From contig NC_067197.1 in NCBI RefSeq assembly GCF_000699445.3, forward strand, positions 31,479,809 to 31,543,808: a DNA stretch of 64,000 bases. Reading direction: 5' to 3'. The DNA is from Schistosoma haematobium (lineage: Eukaryota; Platyhelminthes; Trematoda; Strigeidida; Schistosomatidae). The position numbers were made by a program, and so were the translations under genes. The notes under the pieces are model-generated. The model was not told where the DNA came from. It did no database searches and saw only the letters and a program-made list of their open reading frames with translations. Below, piece after piece: positions 11,265 through 21,854 of this stretch. Numbering within the stretch: the stretch's first letter is position 1; each line of letters starts with the position of its first letter.

Positions 11265-11515
11265 CAAACATTGAAGGCAATGGTGGGCGGTGGCGCAATT
11301 TCGTGGATTGGTTAAAGTTAGACATTAACACCGTTGGATGCCGGCTCAGTGGTCTGGAGAAACCGATAGGTCCTGGGTCCGAATCCCGCGGGCGTGATAG
11401 TGAATGCGCACTGCTGAGGAGTCCCATACTAGAACGAAACCGCTGTCCAGTGCTTCGAAGTTTCCGATGGTTGTCTAGCTTCAATTGACTCATGAATCCA
11501 ACTATTAAATTATTT
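11265..11515 (+). mobile_element. Family B hammerhead retroposon
   Basis: In order: the family 5' block (GGCAATGGTGGGCGG, then GGATTGGTTAAAGTTAGAC); an A-box region (GCCGGCTCAGTGGTCTGG); a near-perfect pol III B box, GGTCCGAATCC, at 11376-11386; the linker; the ribozyme at 11408-11453; and the 3' end CTAGCTTCAATTGACTCATGA. The stretch between A and B boxes is shortened compared with the copy at 41095. The open frames on both strands are incidental. Confidence 0.8.
11408..11453 (+). ncRNA. Hammerhead ribozyme, family B, core intact but stems weakened
   Basis: By eye: stem I GCACTG/CAGTGC is perfect. The core is CTGAGGA and GAA. Stem II GTCC/GAAC has one mismatch. Stem III ACC-GC-TGT keeps two pairs. 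The cleavage triplet is GTC. All invariant core bases are present, so weak self-cleavage is possible. Confidence 0.6.
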
Positions 11516-11519
11516 TATC

Positions 11520-12150
11520 CAATAACGTATCAATTAATAAAACTCAAAATATTATTTTATTTTTCAACTAACCATTTAAAAAGACTAATAAATTCACTTT
11601 AAGAAACAACTAATTAACTTGTATGATCAACCAAAATTCTAAATTTCGGATCAATTTGGTTAGGTCTCCAAAATATACCAATGATATACTTCTCTATATA
11701 GATATTTCTTTAAACAGCAAAATGAATTATGAATGAATCGAAAAAAAGAGGATGAACATATTGACAGTAACTCGGTTTCAATATATGAATTAATATATTT
11801 GCTAAGATGTTATATAAAGAGATTGAATTCGTTTGAAGATAATCCCCTTTCATAAACTGGGATCACCTGAAAATTGAATGAAAGTAATTCTTTTTATGAT
11901 GGTTGAGGATCGTACCATCTTACAAACAAACTGAAATTGAAAAAAAATACTGATTAGTACACTTTTGTTAAATAGTTCATAGGTATCGTGTTCATTGTGA
12001 GATCTGAAAATCCTGAGTTGAATTCTGATAATTATTAACTCCAAAGTAATGAGAAACAAATCCCTAATATTCATGGATTTTTTTAAAGCTTCTCTAACTA
12101 GTGTCGGTTTTCTGTATTATCATTATTTAAAACTAAATAATTCACAATTT
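11520..12150. other. AT-rich intergenic stretch
   Basis: No recognised gene or repeat was seen; the 74-codon minus frame at 11850-12074 has no supporting signal. Confidence 0.4.
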
Positions 12151-12154
12151 ATTG

Positions 12155-12230
12155 ATCAACTAATTGTAAATACAATTCAGTCCTACAAGAAGTCGTTCGC
12201 GACCTGGATAGCTCAGTAAAAAATTGAACA
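12155..12230 (+). mobile_element. 5' fragment of a family C retroposon
   Basis: CAGTCCTACAAGAAGTCGTTCGCGACCTGGATAGCTCAGT aligns with the start and A-box region of the family C element at 59290-59335, which has CTCAGTCCTACAGGTCAGTCGCGGCCCGGACAGCTCAGT. The B box and ribozyme are absent. Confidence 0.6.
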
Positions 12231-12970
12231 ATGCTAAATATTGATTTCCTCTGAAGAAAGGTAATGAGACAATTAATAAAGCTTTTTCTTTAGCTATTCT
12301 ATTTTCTAAATAAATATTAAGAAAAAGGAAGGTAATGTGCATTTATAAAGAATAAAATCAAATGATAGACTGATGATTGATGAGAGGAGAGGATAAAAAT
12401 TTAAGCATTTATATGGAGTTTAGACCTGTTAACTTTATGATGCATACGTACATATAAATTTACATATGCATCAGTATTCTATACAATTATAATTATTGTA
12501 ATGAATATTTATCTAAAGGAAAGTAAGAAGGGTACACCTTAGGTACTAAGCTATAATTAAGCTGGATATATATATATATATATATGAGTTAGTTACATGT
12601 GAATAATGTTTGTTGGTCTGTTTTACAAAACCTCGTCATCTATCCATCAATTATTTTGGATAATGACACACATATTAATGTATTGTCATAAGATAGAATC
12701 TTATATATACATCAGTCTATTTACCAATATTATTCACTAATTCTTTTTATGTTAATAAATGACTAGAACACTAAGATTTCAGTTGTTATTTTATACTTCT
12801 TATCTGTAGTCTCTAACTTTAAGACTAAGTATAATCTTGTTGTTAACTATATTGTGAATATGTGAGTATCAGACGTCTTGGTTTATCTCGTATTACATAG
12901 ATGTATATTTATATATCTGTCAAGATATGTAACGTCACAAATGTCAAAATTATTCGAGAATAATACTTAA

Positions 12971-12985
12971 GATATATATATATAT

Positions 12986-13042
<57 letters not shown>
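12971..13042. repeat. (AT)n microsatellite
   Basis: Two AT-dinucleotide blocks are separated by a single CT interruption. Another short run lies at 12562-12587. Confidence 0.95.
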
Positions 13043-13044
13043 CA

Positions 13045-14172
13045 AATGGACTAGGTAACTGTACGAACACAAATGGTATTTTCACTTTAAAAGTTTATCT
13101 TTTGACTAACATTTTCCTAATTCATAAAACGTAATTGAATTTGTATCTGAACAGCATAAACTTTAGCTATGTAAAAACTAGATCTTGTGTTTATTTGTTG
13201 CATGTAACTGATATACAATTTAAGCTTTCAATGAAGTATTAGTTGGTAGTTCAAATGTAACTATCAAACACTTATGATATTAAAACTAAGAAATCATGTT
13301 ATACAAGTGTAATAAATAAAATGCGGAGTATAAAATAATGTGATGATTTTGAAATAATCATGTTTTGGAACTGAGTCCTAGTAATTCAATATAATTCTTC
13401 AGAATAATTGCTGATTTCTTGTTATATTACAGTCAATACCTAGTTTCAAAGTATTTGGTTACATAATACATTTGTACTATAAGGTTACTAATATAATAAC
13501 TTGATATTAAATATGATATTCTCTTTTCTTTTGAATAATGAGGTTAAATGTATTTGTTATTGAATAGGTGATTGATATCGCTATGATTTTCATTGGCACA
13601 TATGTACTTATTGTACAATTTGTTATATTTGTATCTTACGAAATTCTGCCTACCATATTTTCAAAACTGTTATAATTCTTTTCAATATTTTCTTTCATTT
13701 ATTTCAAATCGGCTTTAACGTACAATGAGATAATAATTGTTCATGAAATGTCTACTTCAACTAAAAATCTTCCATATCATTTTGTGATAATATTGTATGT
13801 ATTCCATCGATACCACTGATCTTAGAGAAAACTATTATTGAAGCATACAGTCGTTGTATATACCTTGTATATTAGATATATGGTTTTGGGACATCATAAA
13901 TGTGAATCGAGTTAAATCATAAAGAGTTGAAGTATATTGCGGGGAGGGGAACAAGTAATTTGTTGACTGATATAAAGATACACAGCATGTAATATGGATC
14001 AGTATTTTGAATTTTTTTATTTATTTTGAACTTCTGAAAGGTAATGGTTGAAATTACTACTCTACAATCCTTAACTTATAACTATCCCTCAAATGACTTG
14101 ATAAACATCTTAAATCATAGTTTCCTACCAAATTCAACTAAATCAGTGGTTCTTTTAGAATACTTTCGAAGT
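13045..14172. other. AT-rich intergenic stretch
   Basis: No gene or repeat was recognised. Confidence 0.4.
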
Positions 14173-14179
14173 ATGTTTA

Positions 14180-14721
14180 TGTTATGACCTTGGATGTCTG
14201 ACTTTTCGATCACACGACTTATCTACCAATCCGGATACGACTTATACGAATCTTCACACTAGGCCAACCAATGACGTTTAACCGGTGTGGGCAGTTTAGT
14301 GTCCTTATTGGTCCTATGTCCTACGAGCCCTTCCACTTGAGTCCAGAACAAGATACCAGCTTCCGAATCAGAGCAGATCAGACCAGAATCAGAGCAGATC
14401 GTTTATTTCAGGCATACTTCGTTTATATATCAATCACACAGACCTCAACGTACCATAAAATAGGAAATAATATTTGTACACAAATAAGCCCAAAAAGTGG
14501 CTGTGGATGTGGGAGGCAGTAGTTAATAAGCTGAACATAACTTAAGAACCGTAAATCGTACAATAATAAGTTATAGGTCAAAATAAAGCTTATAATAAGA
14601 GGAATATAAATATATGTAATGTACTTGTTGAATAATTATACAATAAGAATATTTATAGAATATTAGTCCATTAATAGTCCTCGGGAGTTACCTGTAATTT
14701 AATCTCCACTCGGACATAACA
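14180..14721. mobile_element. Solo LTR, 542 bp, with perfect 5-bp target duplication
   Basis: The element starts TGTTATG and ends CATAACA, the inverted TG..CA ends typical of LTRs. It is flanked on both sides by GTTTA (14175-14179 and 14722-14726). It is richer in GC than its surroundings and has no coding capacity; the 83-codon plus frame is incidental. Orientation is uncertain because the ends are symmetrical. A TATATAAAC and an AATAAA about 20 bases apart on the minus strand (around 14405-14440) could be promoter and polyadenylation signals, favouring minus. It shares nothing obvious with the other LTR family here. It most likely arose by recombination between two LTRs. Confidence 0.85.
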
Positions 14722-14729
14722 GTTTACTT

Positions 14730-15150
14730 ATCCATTTTCAATGAATATATTTGCAAACTAAACTAACAGATCAATTAACGTCAAAGCAGAAATGATCTTG
14801 TTTTTCATAAGTTTCTTTTAAAGCTGAGTAAAAATGTTATAGAACGGGTAGAAGATATCGATTTAACGAAAGTCAGTGGAATTAATTCATGAAATTATCT
14901 TTGTTAATGTTACTTTAGAATTATTTAAAATAGTTTTCGTCAAGACGATAGTTATCATGACCTATCAGTGAATTCTTAAATAATAAAGAAATCTGAAATC
15001 TCTATCAAACTAATTGCGATTAGTCACAAAAATTGGATCCAAATATTTTTATTTTAAAATGTTTATATTAGAAAACATCATTAAATTCACTTTGTCTACA
15101 CTAAACCATAACTACTTTCTCATCAAAGTTTTTGGTTTTATCTAAGTCAG
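14730..15150. other. AT-rich intergenic stretch
   Basis: Nothing recognisable was seen. Confidence 0.4.
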
Positions 15151-15152
15151 AT

Positions 15153-15406
15153 TGCGGTGTATGCTACTTATCTTGACAGAGATAAGTAATATGTGACATC
15201 AATCAAAAGTGGAATGCATGCCAGCAGAAAATTAGGTAGATTCATTTGAAGAAAACAATGTAACTGAAAGAATTATAAAGCATGTAAAGGACAATCGATT
15301 GAAGATGTGCAAATTATGTATTTCATGTATGGTTTTTATATTTTATGAAAGCACACTGTAATTTTACATAAATTAATAAATTGGTCTGAGTTCTTCGTTC
15401 ACTACA
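15153..15406 (+). mobile_element. Solo LTR of the 9297-type lineage, diverged
   Basis: It starts TGCGGTGTATGCTACTTAT and ends TTCGTTCACTACA, as in the better copies at 18927 and 45504. AAAAGTGGAATGC and the CAGCAGAA block are conserved. Flanks AGAT/AGTT suggest a worn 4-bp duplication. Confidence 0.6.
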
Positions 15407-15409
15407 AGT

Positions 15410-16485
15410 TTACTAACAAGGGAAATGCAGTTTTAATATTGTATATATTTGATTTCTCACTTTCAAAATATTAAAAAAAATCAATTAAGTGGAGCTACGT
15501 AAATTAATTCATCAGATGAAGATAAACAAATGAAATATAAAGGTCCATTAAACATTTAACAATTGAATATCTTACTTACAAATATTGATGAAAGTTTACT
15601 AAAGTGAATCGACTTATTGATGAATGAAAAATGAGATGAAATACCAAGGGGTTGGTATCTTAGTTTAACCATGCTGTCAATGTTATGACAGATGACTTGA
15701 AAGGAATCATAGAAAGTATAGTTACAGGATCATATAAAACCATCAACACTCTTCGAAATCCACTAACTCGAGTACACGGAAAATGATTTCTTTTATATCT
15801 AGATATTCTGAAAATCAGGTTGTATCGACTAAGGTGTATTTTATATTGTAGAGTTTTTTGTGAAGGCTTCGACTTGTGCTAAAGAGCGTCTAAGTTTCAG
15901 AAAATGACTAATAATCTCGTACGATCTTGTAAAAAATCAACAATAGCAGTACATTGTTTATTCAACAATCGTTAAATCGATATTAAGGTCAACAAAATAA
16001 TTTGAAAAATTTCACCATCTAACATGAGCTAGTTGTTGCAAATGGTCACATGTTACCTGTACACATCTTACCCGATCAACATTTATATTTATAATCACAT
16101 ATTACATATACCACTTTTTTACACTTATTCCCATACAAACGAATAAACATAAAAATATCTTACACGGAATCACCTCTGACCTGCATTAAATGACATTAAA
16201 ATGATCAGATTTATTTGTATGAAACATATGATTTTCGTGCATCAATTAAACTCATACTAATTTTATATAATTATTTGCTATTTTAAGTGACTTATGGTAA
16301 GTTGCAGAATGTTTTCTGTTCATTGGGATACCAAAAATACATATCAAAATAAATTTGCTAATAAATTGTGATTTTAATACATTTAGCTTATGACAAGCAG
16401 TAAAATTCAGAGTGTTTCGTTCTATCTACGAATCATCACCCTTATCCAGTGCTGATATTTACAAATTCTTCTAAACACAACTATA
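15410..16485. other. AT-rich intergenic stretch
   Basis: No gene was recognised. A ribozyme-like GTGATGA..GAACGAAAC string on the minus strand near 16410-16440 lacks partner stems and is not annotated. Confidence 0.4.
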
Positions 16486-16489
16486 TTTT

Positions 16490-16790
16490 CAGAAGGGGTT
16501 TTGTGAAGATTTTTAGAAATTTCAATAGTTGAAATCATGAGTCAATTGAAGCCAGACCACCATGGAAAACGTTGAAGTACTGGACATCCGTTTCGACCTG
16601 ATATGGAGCTCCTCAGCAGTGCGCATCTATGATCCCGCTTCCAGCGAGATTTGAACCCAGGACCTATAAGTCTCGCGAGGGATCGTGGATGAGTATTGCT
16701 GAGTCCCAATACTAGGACGAAACGGCCATCCAGTGCTTCCGGGTTCTCCATGGTGGTCTAGCTTCAATTGGTTGATGATTTCAACTATTG
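16490..16790. mobile_element. Family B element with two inverted hammerhead ribozymes
   Basis: The left end CAGAAGGGGTTTTGTGAAGA leads into ..GAAATCATGAGTCAATTGAAG. The right side mirrors it with CTTCAATTGGTTGATGATTTC. Inside are a minus-strand ribozyme (16577-16622), a short centre with a B-box complement (GATTTGAACCC), and a plus-strand ribozyme region (about 16684-16739). The plus-strand ribozyme lacks three core bases (CTGAGTCCC in place of CTGAGGAGTCCC). The whole unit is a large imperfect palindrome. Its end sequence is shared with the elements at 21607, 33764 and 50483. Confidence 0.8.
16577..16622 (-). ncRNA. Hammerhead ribozyme, family B, core intact
   Basis: On the minus strand stem I is GCACTG/CAGTAC with one G-U-type or mismatched pair. 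The core is CTGAGGA..GAA. Stem II (GCTC/GGTC) is weakened. Stem III is ACG-GA-TGT and the cleavage triplet GTC. Activity is possible but reduced by stem II. Confidence 0.55.
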
Positions 16791-16799
16791 ACATTTATA

Positions 16800-18920
16800 T
16801 TTGTCGAACAAGTCTGTAGCCAACAAGATTTAACAGCTTGATGGATAACGTATAGGTGTTTGAAGTGATAAGTACTGGATTTGAATATTAGTATAAGCAT
16901 CAATACCTAGATTTAAGTCAATCTACATATCGAGAAATCAGTTTCGTTCGCTAATACCAACAATATGAAAGTATAAACCATTAAAAATTTATGTTTTATT
17001 CGATGAAACTTGTATTCAACAAAGAAACTTTTAATGCATGAGTAATTCATTGTATCTTGTTAAAATTCATGTAATATTCTTTTATTAAGTGGTTTGACTA
17101 GAAACAATTACCTAAAATTTCATATAAAAATTGTATTTTAAACGTGATAAGAATCAAAGATATAAAGTAAACAAGTTTTCTATAACAACAAACATCTAAT
17201 TCACAACAGTGTAAAAAAAAGTGTTTTTAGTCACTGATTAACTTAAGTTGTAATTGATCAATCAATGTAGAAATATCTTAGATACTGTAGTAATTAGTTA
17301 TTAAATGATAACTAAAGGTCAAAATTAGCATCTCATAATCAGACTGAGTAGGACAATGTAGTAACAAAAACAAAACAAAATAAATGATTTTGATTAATTT
17401 TCATATTGAAACTCAACTTTGTTTCTATGATACAATAAATGTCAATGGAAATACATTTCATATGCGAACTTATTGTTCTTTCACAGATATAAACATGAAT
17501 TATAACAGACTAGTTGTATCTACTTTCCTTTTTCTTTTTTTAAAAAAACATTATCACTCAGATACTTGTTAGTAAATCACGTGAAATCTTTGACATTTTA
17601 ATACATTTATCCTACCTACAGTTGATTATTACAATAACAATATCTTCATTTGTGTACACTGACATTTAAGTTTGTACTGTAGGATTTAAATATATATATA
17701 TATATATAGTTCAATTGAAATAGCCTTCAGTTATGTCTCTTGTTCATGGATTCACAGTCCTGTACAATAGTTTTTTTTAATGAAATACTAAATAAAAGCT
17801 TTAGTTTATTGTTATGAGAGAATGAATTGACAAAAGAATCTATGACTAACTACCATTGGAATTACTAACAATCGTCAGTTATAACTTGATATTTTATTTA
17901 CAACATATTGAAGGATATATAGTTAACTAATTTTGAAAATTTTATAAACCTTTTATTGGCTTATTCAGAATCAACATATTAGATCACATTCACCAATTGG
18001 GCAGAATTTTATTGATTCGAAAATTTGATTCATGTTGATCATATGATGTAAATATATAATCGAATGGGTTGGCTGATTCTAATAAAAAATCAGTCAATCT
18101 AAATCATTTATTACTTAATTAAGTGTTCATAAAGGGTTGTTTTCTGTTTTCTACAACTTAAGAATTTCTTATAGTTACTGAACAGATATCATCCATTCAG
18201 TATTCTAATGGATCAATGAGACGAAAGGTAGTAAGATGTATAACAAATTATATTTATTGTTCACTCGAGTTCTTTCTTATAATTGTTGCCTTATAATCAT
18301 ACTGAATAAAATAAGTATGTTTTTAAAATATATACAAAGAAAACAGGTTATTCGTCTGAAAAGGTGACAATTTTACTTAGAATACAATATATTTAATCGA
18401 TAATTCTCAGTAAAAAGTCAAACAACATTTTAAAATTGATAAGATGGAAAGAAAACTTTCCGATATAACAATCAGCGACGACCAGATATAACAAATAGCA
18501 TTCAAACGACAAGTTATAAGAAAAACTGTACTATAAAATAATGAATTTTAATCGAAAACAAAACACAAAACTAATCTCTATGCTATAAATGTAATTTTAG
18601 AGAGGAAGAACTTGATTCATATCAATAAAATGAAAAATAAAGTCCTAAACTGATAACATTTACATTAAGCACAAAAAATGAAAGGATAATGATCATTAGT
18701 TAAATAAGCAGTAATTTCAACTAACTACACCTATTTTTTTCATACTTTTTCTTTTGACATTTAGACAGTTAGACAAAGTCAAGACAATAGATTTTGACAT
18801 GACAGCAAGTTAGTTATGTCTAGTTGTGGAATATATTTTTACATTTTATAGGCATACTTATATTTTAATACTTTGAAGAATGTATGTCAAACTCTTACCC
18901 TACTTGTAAAAATATGGTAA
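16800..18920. other. AT-rich intergenic stretch
   Basis: It holds one short (AT)n run at 17690-17709 and an otherwise featureless sequence. The 62-codon plus frame at 17384 is unsupported. Confidence 0.4.
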
Positions 18921-18926
18921 TGGTGT

Positions 18927-19189
18927 TGTGGTTTGTGCTACTGATGTCGATAGGTATAAGTAGTATGTATCATTAATCGAAAGTGAAATACCTGGTGGCA
19001 GAAGGTTAAGAAGATCGAAGAAAAGAGAATGATTGCCGTGGAAATGAAGGAACAATGAAGTCTGAGACAATTGATTGACATTTTGTAAATGAAATATCTA
19101 TTATATGATTCGCAGTTTCTGCTAAGATGATCTGTGATTTTGTGTTGAAATACATTCAATTGTCCCCAGTTATGCTCTCATTCACTACA
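18927..19189 (+). mobile_element. Solo LTR, 263 bp
   Basis: It begins TGTGGTTTGTGCTACTGATG and ends CATTCACTACA. GTGT occurs directly before and after, fitting a 4-bp target duplication. It aligns throughout with 45504-45766, which has the same 263-bp length, and in its second half with the 3' LTR at 9297. Confidence 0.75.
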
Positions 19190-19194
19190 GTGTT

Positions 19195-19900
19195 ACGTCT
19201 ATTTGACACACTTCATTGTAAAATATAAATATTTAGTAGAATTTAACATTGATAGTTGAATAAGTAAGAAACTGTATCTATTTTCTCAATACTGCTGGTT
19301 TTAAAGACTATTCATGAATAAATATCTACGTGGCTTCGAGTATGATTTTATATTAATCCTATAATTTCGCTTAAACATGAATTAGTTTGTCAAAAACAGA
19401 TAATTATTCGAAGTATACTATGTGTAATAATAATAAATAACATGTTTTATCGCTTAATTATAACTTAGCTAAGGTTTCTATTAGAAAAAATTCATTAAAT
19501 ACAAATATGCCAGGCCCTTTATACGAATAGAGCGGTTAGAAAAAATATCTAGAATTAGAAAGCTGGATACTTTTCAGATATGTTTTGTAAACACAAAAAA
19601 AAAAACGATAACCGAAATAATTCTCAGACGTTTTGTTGACAGAAGGATATTCTGTTAGGATCTCAACCTCATAGTCAGAGAAAAATTCATAAAATCATTG
19701 TGATACTTTTAATTTGGATATCAGTTCTTATTATTCAGTTTCAATGTTTTAAATCTGATTCAGACAATATTAAATTTGATCATGTTTCGCTAATTTTAAA
19801 TGTGTTCTGTCAGATATGTAAGTTTATTAACATGGCATAATTTAATAAGAACTACTAGTTATAAAATTTGCTTAATATACAGTAAGTTTTGGAAATGGCT
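19195..19900. other. AT-rich intergenic stretch
   Basis: No gene or repeat was recognised. Confidence 0.4.
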
Positions 19901-19921
19901 ATAGTAGTTTTTCACAATAGT

Positions 19922-20054
19922 ACTTAATTTGTTTATTCTGATTAGCGTTTATTTAACAAAATTGTTTTCTACAGGATGGGGATGCTGACCGCACATCCAA
20001 ACCTCCTTTACCCGAGCTTCGGTCAGGCGGTAGCCATAGAAGAGCTATAAGCGG
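19922..20054 (-). mobile_element. Short non-autonomous element made of the RTE 5' end
   Basis: On the minus strand it starts CTCCGCTTATAGCTCTTCTA and continues with GCTCGGGTAAAGGAGG, CATCCCCATCCTGTAGAAAA and AACGCTAATCAGAA. This matches the 5' untranslated region of the intact RTE at 30035-30165 and begins at the same base. It then ends after ..AAATTAAGT, with none of the ORF. Flanks AGTTTTTCACAATAGT (19906-19921) and AGTTTTTTCACAGTAGT (20055-20071) form a 16-17 bp near-perfect target duplication. The 133-bp unit therefore inserted as such. Confidence 0.75.
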
Positions 20055-20074
20055 AGTTTTTTCACAGTAGTGAA

Positions 20075-21600
20075 TTATATATTTATGTACATTAGGTGAA
20101 TGAAGATAGTCACATTTCATCCTGATCCATCAGGTGTGATTAGTCTTTTGACAGCATTAAAGCATACTCATATTGTAGATAATATAGGCACAATTACATA
20201 ACGGTTATGTATAGACGATATTTTATCTGTCAGAGTACAGATGTTCATTTCAACAACCTGGAATATAAGAAAACGTAAGCAGCATTTTCGCACGTATGAA
20301 AGCTTAAGAAAAAAAAATCTGTACAATCATATACTTACATTACTTTACCCAACATTTTTTGATTACTTAGTGAATAAACTAATTCACAACCTTAGAAAAT
20401 TCATTCTTTACGTTAAAACTATGTATCCATAGCAATTTTGTTAGTTTTCTGTAATAAATACTATGATAATTAAACCATTTTCTGATTTATTATTACCGAT
20501 TAAAAAGAGACTAAACGTCATTCCTATAATCGTTTAAGGCCATCGTTATAATGAAGTTTAGAACTAGTTCTAATATAACTTTGAGTTTTAGACGTAAGAA
20601 TGCGGATTACCAAAAACTAAGAGAATAGCGTAGATTGTCATATTAGATTCTTGATTGTAAATGACAACTGGCAGGAAATTCTGAATCACAATTTCAGACT
20701 TGTTGAGACATATCAACAGGACGTATCTGTAGTCTTGAAATAGCTGGTTTTCCTTGAGAAATATAAGCCTACGTAAACTTATGTCAGTCAGAGATGTTAA
20801 TACTAAGGTGTTCGGGAACGTCTATTTTTTTTTTAAACTGATATGAGAGTATTGAAAAAAACACGTTTGTTAAAACGAGAATAGGAACACTTTTTTCAAA
20901 TGATAAATCGCTGTTTACCTGTCGACTGTTGTGAAATAAATAATATGGTCACGTTTGTCAATAAATCTTTCATATTATTTCGCCTCACCATTATCATACT
21001 ATGGTAGTCAGCTCATTTATACTAGCAAACCCTATTAAATGAAAGTGCTTGAAAATTCATTTAAAACTATAGCAACCTACAATGATTCAGTAATTCATTA
21101 AAGAAAAAAGCATAAGACAAACATTAGCTAAATAATATTACATCTTGTGATCTCAATATCAAACTACACTTTTCATACTTAGTTTAATTATACAGTAATT
21201 GTTTTTAAGTAATATGGTTTGTCTAGTTATTGACTTAGGCACAATAATCAAGTATAATAATAATCGGACCAACTTATCCATTCCAATATTCATATGACTT
21301 AACAAAAACTATTATTTGTTTAATTTCATTGTTCTGATGAAAAATGACTAGCAATACATTGCACTAAAGTAAAGTTAGAAGTGGTAAATATTAGAATAAA
21401 CAGGAATTGTAATAAAAAAACTCCATTAAAAATTATGTCTTAAAAAATTAGCTAATATTTCATGTTTTCATTTGTTGATTCAGTGAAATAAAGATGGTAA
21501 GAAATATTCTTTGAGAAAAATCAGGAATTGATTTGTCCAACGAATATCAAAGCAAATGAATCTAGCTAACAGCTTTATGTTTGATAATTGTTATCTATGA
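20075..21600. other. AT-rich intergenic stretch
   Basis: No gene or repeat was recognised. Confidence 0.4.
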
Positions 21601-21693
21601 TAGTATCAGAAGGGGTTTGTGGAGATTTTTAGAAATATTCACAGATTGAAATCATGAGTCAGTTGAAGCTAGACCACCATTGAAAACCTGGAA

Positions 21694-21739
21694 GCACTGG
21701 ATGGCCGTTTCGTCCTCGTATGGGACTCCTCAGCAGTAC
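21694..21739 (-). ncRNA. Hammerhead ribozyme, family B, core intact
   Basis: On the minus strand stem I is GTACTG/CAGTGC (one G-U pair). The core is CTGAGGA..GAA. Stem II GTCC/GGAC is perfect with a 7-base loop CATACGA. Stem III is ACG-GC-CAT with one mismatch, and the cleavage triplet is ATC. Confidence 0.7.
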
Positions 21740-21793
21740 GCGAAGCCAGTAGGTCCTGGGTTCGAGCCCCGCGTGGTGCGGGATCGTGGATGC

Positions 21794-21839
21794 GCACTGC
21801 TGAGGAGTCCCACACGAGGACGAAACGGCCGTTCAGTGC
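21794..21839 (+). ncRNA. Hammerhead ribozyme, family B, best preserved copy
   Basis: Stem I GCACTG/CAGTGC is perfect. The core is CTGAGGA and GAA. Stem II GTCC/GGAC is perfect with loop CACACGA. Stem III ACG/CGT is perfect with a two-base loop GC. The cleavage triplet is GTT, allowed under the NUH rule but slower than GTC. Position 7 of the core is G, which is a tolerated position. Confidence 0.75.
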
Positions 21840-21854
21840 TTCCAGATCTACCAT

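Noticed and set aside
11341..11400. A genuine tRNA gene, because of clear A and B boxes
   Set aside because: The sequence cannot form a full cloverleaf with paired acceptor stem, and it recurs as the head of many retroposons. It is a tRNA-derived pol III promoter. The same holds for 41095, 50660 and 59305.
12971..13042. CRISPR-like or satellite array
   Set aside because: It is a simple AT dinucleotide run without spacers. No CRISPR-type repeats exist in the window.
16395..16445. Another hammerhead on the minus strand (GTGATGA..GAACGAAAC)
   Set aside because: The first core base is G instead of C, stem II has only three pairs, and no partner strands for stems I and III are present.
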